From positions 1 to 64,000 of the forward strand of contig NZ_CP077941.1 of the NCBI RefSeq assembly GCF_019722725.1: a stretch of DNA of 64,000 bases, in the 5' to 3' direction. This document shows positions 60,997-64,000 of the stretch, piece by piece (position 1 is the stretch's first letter; each line of letters begins with the position of its first letter). The notes below the pieces were generated by a model, which was not told the origin of the DNA, did no database searches, and saw only the letters and a program-made list of their open reading frames with translations. Source of the stretch: Vreelandella profundi (GTDB taxonomy: Bacteria; Pseudomonadota; Gammaproteobacteria; Pseudomonadales; Halomonadaceae). Both the position numbers and the translations under genes were made by a program.

Positions 60997-62360
60997 CCCA
61001 GCCCCTCAGCACCTGGCGGCGTCACCAGCTCATGGGCAGGCAGCGCGGAGGGCTCATCGGGTGTCGGAGCCGACTCATCACACCCCAGCGCCTGAGCAAC
61101 TCGCAGTGCACTCCATACGCCGTCTTCATGAAAGCCGTTACGCCAATAGGCACCGCAAAAGTGAGTGCGCTGAGCCGTGGACGATATCTCTGCGTGGCGA
61201 GCCTGGGCGGCCTGACCCTCCAGGGTGAACTGTGGATGCGCGTAGCGATAGCGCCCCAGCACTTTGCTGGGGTCAATGCTGGCGCTGTCGTTCAAGGTGA
61301 CGCAAAATGTGGTATCGCTTTCTATGCGCTGAAGAATATTCATGTCGTAGGTAACGGAGACACGCTCGTCGCTATCGCGCTTATCCAGGCGGTAATTCCA
61401 GCTCGCCCAGGCGCGCTTACGGCGCGGTAGAAGGGCGGTATCGGTATGCAGTACCACCTCGTTAGTTTGATACGGCATGGCGCCGAGCACGTCGCGCTCG
61501 GCGTCACTCGCGTCGCCCAGCATCGCCAGTGCCTGGTCGGCATGGCAGGCCAGCACTACCTGATCAAAGTGCTGAGAACCGGACGCGGTGGTAATCGTGA
61601 CCCCCGCGTTTTCGCGGGTAATACGTGTGACCGGCGTGTTGAGATGAATGCGTGACGCGTAGGGCGCCGTCAAGCTGGGAATGTAGCTTTTTGAACCCCC
61701 GATCAGGGTGTACCACTGCGGTCGATGACTGACCGACAGCAGTCCGTGATTGCGAAAAAAGCGCACAAAAAAAGCCAGCGGGAAGGCGCGCAAATCGCTA
61801 ATGCTCGCCGACCAAATGGCGGCCCCCATGGGCAGCAAATAGTGGCGCTGGAAATCGAGGCTGTAATGATGTTGGTCTAGATACTCGCCCAGCGTCATGT
61901 GATCGGGAAGCTGCTGACTGTCTAGCGCTTTGGTCGCCTGTTTATTAAAGCGCATGATGTCGCTTAGCAGGCGATAGAAAGACGGATTGAACAGATTACG
62001 CCGCTGGGCAAATAGCGACGTTAAGGTGTGCCCGTTGTACTCAAAGTCGCGCGCCGTTTCGTGCACCGAAAAGCTCATCTCTGTCGCCTGAGCGGCAACG
62101 CCCAGCGTCGCCAGCAAACGCTGAAAGTGCGGGTAGGTCCAGTCGTTGAATACAATAAAGCCGGTGTCGATAGCGTATGAGCGACCCTCAACGTCCACGT
62201 CCATGGTGGCGGTATGGCCACCCAGGCGCGAGTCGGCCTCAAACAGCGTAACGTCATGCTGGGCGGACAGATACCAGCCAGCGGCCATGCCGCTAATGCC
62301 GCTACCGACAATCGCAATGCGTTGCGAGGCCACTGTTTCATGGGCTGCCGTCAAACTCAT
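60993..62360 (-). CDS. FAD/NAD(P)-binding oxidoreductase (amine oxidase family)
   Basis: A 455-aa flavoprotein with the Rossmann motif RIAIVGSGISGMAAGWYLS near the N-terminus. It also has GGHTATMDVDVEGRSYAIDTGFIVFNDWTYPHF, NTPVTRITRENAGVTI and a C-terminal GAYWRNGFHEDGVWSALRVAQAL FAD-binding block. Family members next to cfa and DUF1365 are thought to act on membrane lipids, possibly as desaturase-like enzymes, but this is inference. It overlaps the SDR stop and the DUF1365 start by 4 bp each. Confidence 0.88.
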   Translation of the reverse strand: MSLTAAHETVASQRIAIVGSGISGMAAGWYLSAQHDVTLFEADSRLGGHTATMDVDVEGRSYAIDTGFIVFNDWTYPHFQRLLATLGVAAQATEMSFSVHETARDFEYNGHTLTSLFAQRRNLFNPSFYRLLSDIMRFNKQATKALDSQQLPDHMTLGEYLDQHHYSLDFQRHYLLPMGAAIWSASISDLRAFPLAFFVRFFRNHGLLSVSHRPQWYTLIGGSKSYIPSLTAPYASRIHLNTPVTRITRENAGVTITTASGSQHFDQVVLACHADQALAMLGDASDAERDVLGAMPYQTNEVVLHTDTALLPRRKRAWASWNYRLDKRDSDERVSVTYDMNILQRIESDTTFCVTLNDSASIDPSKVLGRYRYAHPQFTLEGQAAQARHAEISSTAQRTHFCGAYWRNGFHEDGVWSALRVAQALGCDESAPTPDEPSALPAHELVTPPGAEGLG

Positions 62361-63142
62361 GACGATTCCTTCTGAGCGCGGGTCATGCGCAGGCCAATTT
62401 GGCGGCGTACGGCGGTGGGCAAAATGCCCAGAAACTTGACGAGATACGTGAAGCGGCGCGGAAAATGAATGTCCAGGCGGCCTTTCACTAGCCCTGCAAT
62501 GATGGCATCGGCCGCTTGTTCCGCGGTTACCTGCATTGGCATGGGAAAGTCATTGCGTTCGGTCAGCGGTGTCTTCACAAAACCGGGGTGGATCACGCTG
62601 ACATCAATGCCTTCCTGGTCAAGATCTAGGCGCAGCGATTCCAGAAAGTAGCTCACGGCAGCTTTAGATGCCCCGTAAGCTTCCGCACGGGGCAGCGGAA
62701 GATAGGCGGAGGCACTAGACGTTGCCGCTAGTCGCGCGGGGAGGCCTTCTTTGCGTGCAGCACGAAGCAGCGGCAGCGCGGCTTCAACGCCGTACAGCGT
62801 ACCGAATAAATTCGGCTTGAATACCCGCTCGACTAAATCCATGTCGAACTGCTGAGCATTAAGGTATTCGCAGGTGCCAGCGTTAAACAGCGCCAGATCC
62901 AGCGCGCCTAAGCGCTCGCGAATGGTCTCACCAGCATCGAGCACCGCCTGACGATCGCTAACGTCCAGCGCCAGATAAGAGGCGTTAGGATGACCCTCGC
63001 AAAGCGCCTCCAGCGCTTCAACGTTACGTGCGCTGAGCACCACATGATGGCCTTGGGCAACGAATTTGCGTGCCAGCGCCTCACCAATGCCGGATGTCGC
63101 GCCGGTTAACCAAATGCGTTGGGGCGTTTTCCATGTGCTCAT
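62357..63142 (-). CDS. SDR-family oxidoreductase of the cfa operon
   Basis: A 261-aa short-chain dehydrogenase with WLTGATSGIGEALARKF, FNAGTCEYL (NAG motif), ATSSASAYLPLPRAEAYGASKAAVS (Ser, Tyr and Lys), and VIHPGFVKTPLTERNDFP. I start at ATG 63142, with AGGAGG 5 nt upstream. Its stop overlaps the FAD oxidoreductase start (ATGA). Substrate unknown, probably lipid-related by operon context. Confidence 0.88.
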   Translation of the reverse strand: MSTWKTPQRIWLTGATSGIGEALARKFVAQGHHVVLSARNVEALEALCEGHPNASYLALDVSDRQAVLDAGETIRERLGALDLALFNAGTCEYLNAQQFDMDLVERVFKPNLFGTLYGVEAALPLLRAARKEGLPARLAATSSASAYLPLPRAEAYGASKAAVSYFLESLRLDLDQEGIDVSVIHPGFVKTPLTERNDFPMPMQVTAEQAADAIIAGLVKGRLDIHFPRRFTYLVKFLGILPTAVRRQIGLRMTRAQKESS

Positions 63143-63178
63143 CAAACCTCCTAATGCGCCCCAACGCTATATTTAAGC

Positions 63179-63610
63179 TTAGTTAAGGCGTTTTTTTAAC
63201 CAGCGAATGATGCTGCCCATCAGCGGTAAATGCTCATAAAGCATGGCGCCAGCATCAAAGTAATCGCGATGTTTAGAAACGCGGCCATCTTCAGCAAACG
63301 TTAATGCGCTGCATCCGTCTATTTCTATCGTACGGCCGCCCGCTAGCTTTGGATGCACAAACGCCATGGTCCAAGTCACAAAACCTTGATCGCCCTGACA
63401 TTGTTGAACGTGATAGGTGAATTGGCAGCGCTCAACGTTTTCATACATGGTGGCAAAATAGCGCTCTAAGGCGTCGCGACCTTCAATGTGATGCAGCGGA
63501 TCGTTGAAAACAATGTTGTCAGTATATACCTCGTATAGTTTTTCTGTACAGGTGTTGTCTAGCTTGTTGAAGAAGTTACAAAATGCTGTCAGCGCCGCAG
63601 AATCAGCCAT
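63179..63610 (-). CDS. NTF2-like (SnoaL) fold protein
   Basis: A small 143-aa protein of the nuclear transport factor 2-like fold: LTAFCNFFNKLDNTCTEKLYEVYTDNIVFNDPLHHIEGRDALERYF, then RTIEIDGCSALTFAEDGRVSKHRDYFDAGAMLYEHLPLMG. Such proteins are enzymes or binding proteins and the role here is unknown. I start at ATG 63610 (MADSAALTAF), with GGGAGA 6 nt upstream. It lies 37 bp after phrB, as in related clusters. Confidence 0.85.
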   Translation of the reverse strand: MADSAALTAFCNFFNKLDNTCTEKLYEVYTDNIVFNDPLHHIEGRDALERYFATMYENVERCQFTYHVQQCQGDQGFVTWTMAFVHPKLAGGRTIEIDGCSALTFAEDGRVSKHRDYFDAGAMLYEHLPLMGSIIRWLKKRLN

Positions 63611-63647
63611 AAAAGTCTCCCTAACTGCACAGTGAATATAGTAGTGG

Positions 63648-64000
63648 CTATTTACTGAGCGCTTTAAAGGCATCTAAGGCGCGCAGGCGAGCCGCCTTGT
63701 GATCGACAATCGGGGCAGGGTAGTCCACATCGGTGAGTAGATCCTGGCGGGGCGCATGGCGCACCTTTGCCGGCAGCTCAGCCAGTTCGGGCAGCCAATG
63801 AGCAATAAACTCACCGTCTGCATCAAAGCGGGTCGACTGGGTCGTGGGGTTAAAAATACGAAAATAGGGCGCGGCGTCCGTGCCCGTTGACGCTGCCCAC
63901 TGCCAGCCGCCGTTGTTGGCGCAGAATTCACCATCGACTAAGTGGCGCATAAAGAAGGCTTCGCCGCGCCGCCAATCAATCAAAAGATGCTTGCTCAAAA
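63648..64000 (-). CDS. phrB: Deoxyribodipyrimidine photolyase, C-terminal part (truncated by window end)
   Basis: The last 117 or so codons of a photolyase/cryptochrome, an FAD enzyme that splits cyclobutane pyrimidine dimers using light. The FAD-binding C-terminal block is clear: LLIDWRRGEAFFMRHLVDGEFCANNGGWQWAASTG and DAAPYFRIFNPTTQS, then LPAKVRHAPRQDLL and YPAPIVDHKAARLRALDAF. The gene runs on past base 64000, where its start and likely the operon promoter lie. Naming as PhrB rather than a cryptochrome is by operon context. Confidence 0.88.
   Translation of the reverse strand, partial: LSKHLLIDWRRGEAFFMRHLVDGEFCANNGGWQWAASTGTDAAPYFRIFNPTTQSTRFDADGEFIAHWLPELAELPAKVRHAPRQDLLTDVDYPAPIVDHKAARLRALDAFKALSK

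Overview
The window looks like the first 64 kb of a gammaproteobacterial chromosome numbered from dnaA: base 1 is the dnaA start codon. Gene content, the KdkA/OpsX type of LPS core locus and the 16S rRNA sequence point to Halomonadaceae (Halomonas/Vreelandella). That assignment comes from recognition, not from a database search. Almost all of it is intact core-genome sequence. I see no insertion sequence, prophage, integrase, CRISPR array or tRNA gene.

Layout. (1) 1-6350: replication block dnaA-dnaN-recF-gyrB, with four ParB (parS) sites between 3193 and 8201. (2) 6484-11279, minus strand: gmhB, a kinase-fold gene, and glyS/glyQ. (3) 11389-22468: LPS inner-core locus. It holds hldD-waaF, an OpgB-like phosphoglycerol transferase, a WaaE/LgtF-like GT2, an AT-rich GT4-GT9 pair, kdkA head to head with opsX, then hldE-waaA. 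Together with gmhB this supplies ADP-heptose, Kdo transfer, Kdo phosphorylation and the first heptose transfers. (4) 22504-31220: rpiA, ilvA, a 32-codon membrane-peptide gene, fau, 6S RNA, zapA, ygfB-pepP-ubiH and a second ubiquinone hydroxylase. (5) 31217-40298: ctpA, envC, gpmI (minus), then a rhodanese gene, secB, rsmE, a CvfB-like gene, gshB, yqgE and ruvX (plus). (6) 40299-46981: pyrB, then a complete rRNA operon (16S-23S-5S) with promoter, boxA elements, RNase III stems and terminator. Its 16S-23S spacer has a long hairpin and no tRNA. (7) 46985-58162: an SDR, a hypothetical exported protein, a Crp/Fnr regulator, uvrA, a YajR-like MFS transporter, ssb, a degenerate RmlD-like protein, plsC and the fabA-fabB operon. 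(8) 58457-64000, minus strand: a tightly overlapping membrane/light-stress type operon, running photolyase (cut by the window end), NTF2-like, SDR, FAD oxidoreductase, DUF1365, cyclopropane-fatty-acid synthase, DUF2878.

No clearly new defence or mobile system is visible. The points most worth a second look are: the four parS sites, two of them inside recF; the phosphoglycerol transferase within the LPS locus; a kinase-fold protein with Glu where the catalytic Asp is expected; the CATG-overlapped divergent starts of kdkA and opsX; a 32-aa membrane peptide with its own promoter and terminator; three short-period intergenic tandem repeats; and an RmlD-like protein without its usual motifs sitting between ssb and plsC.
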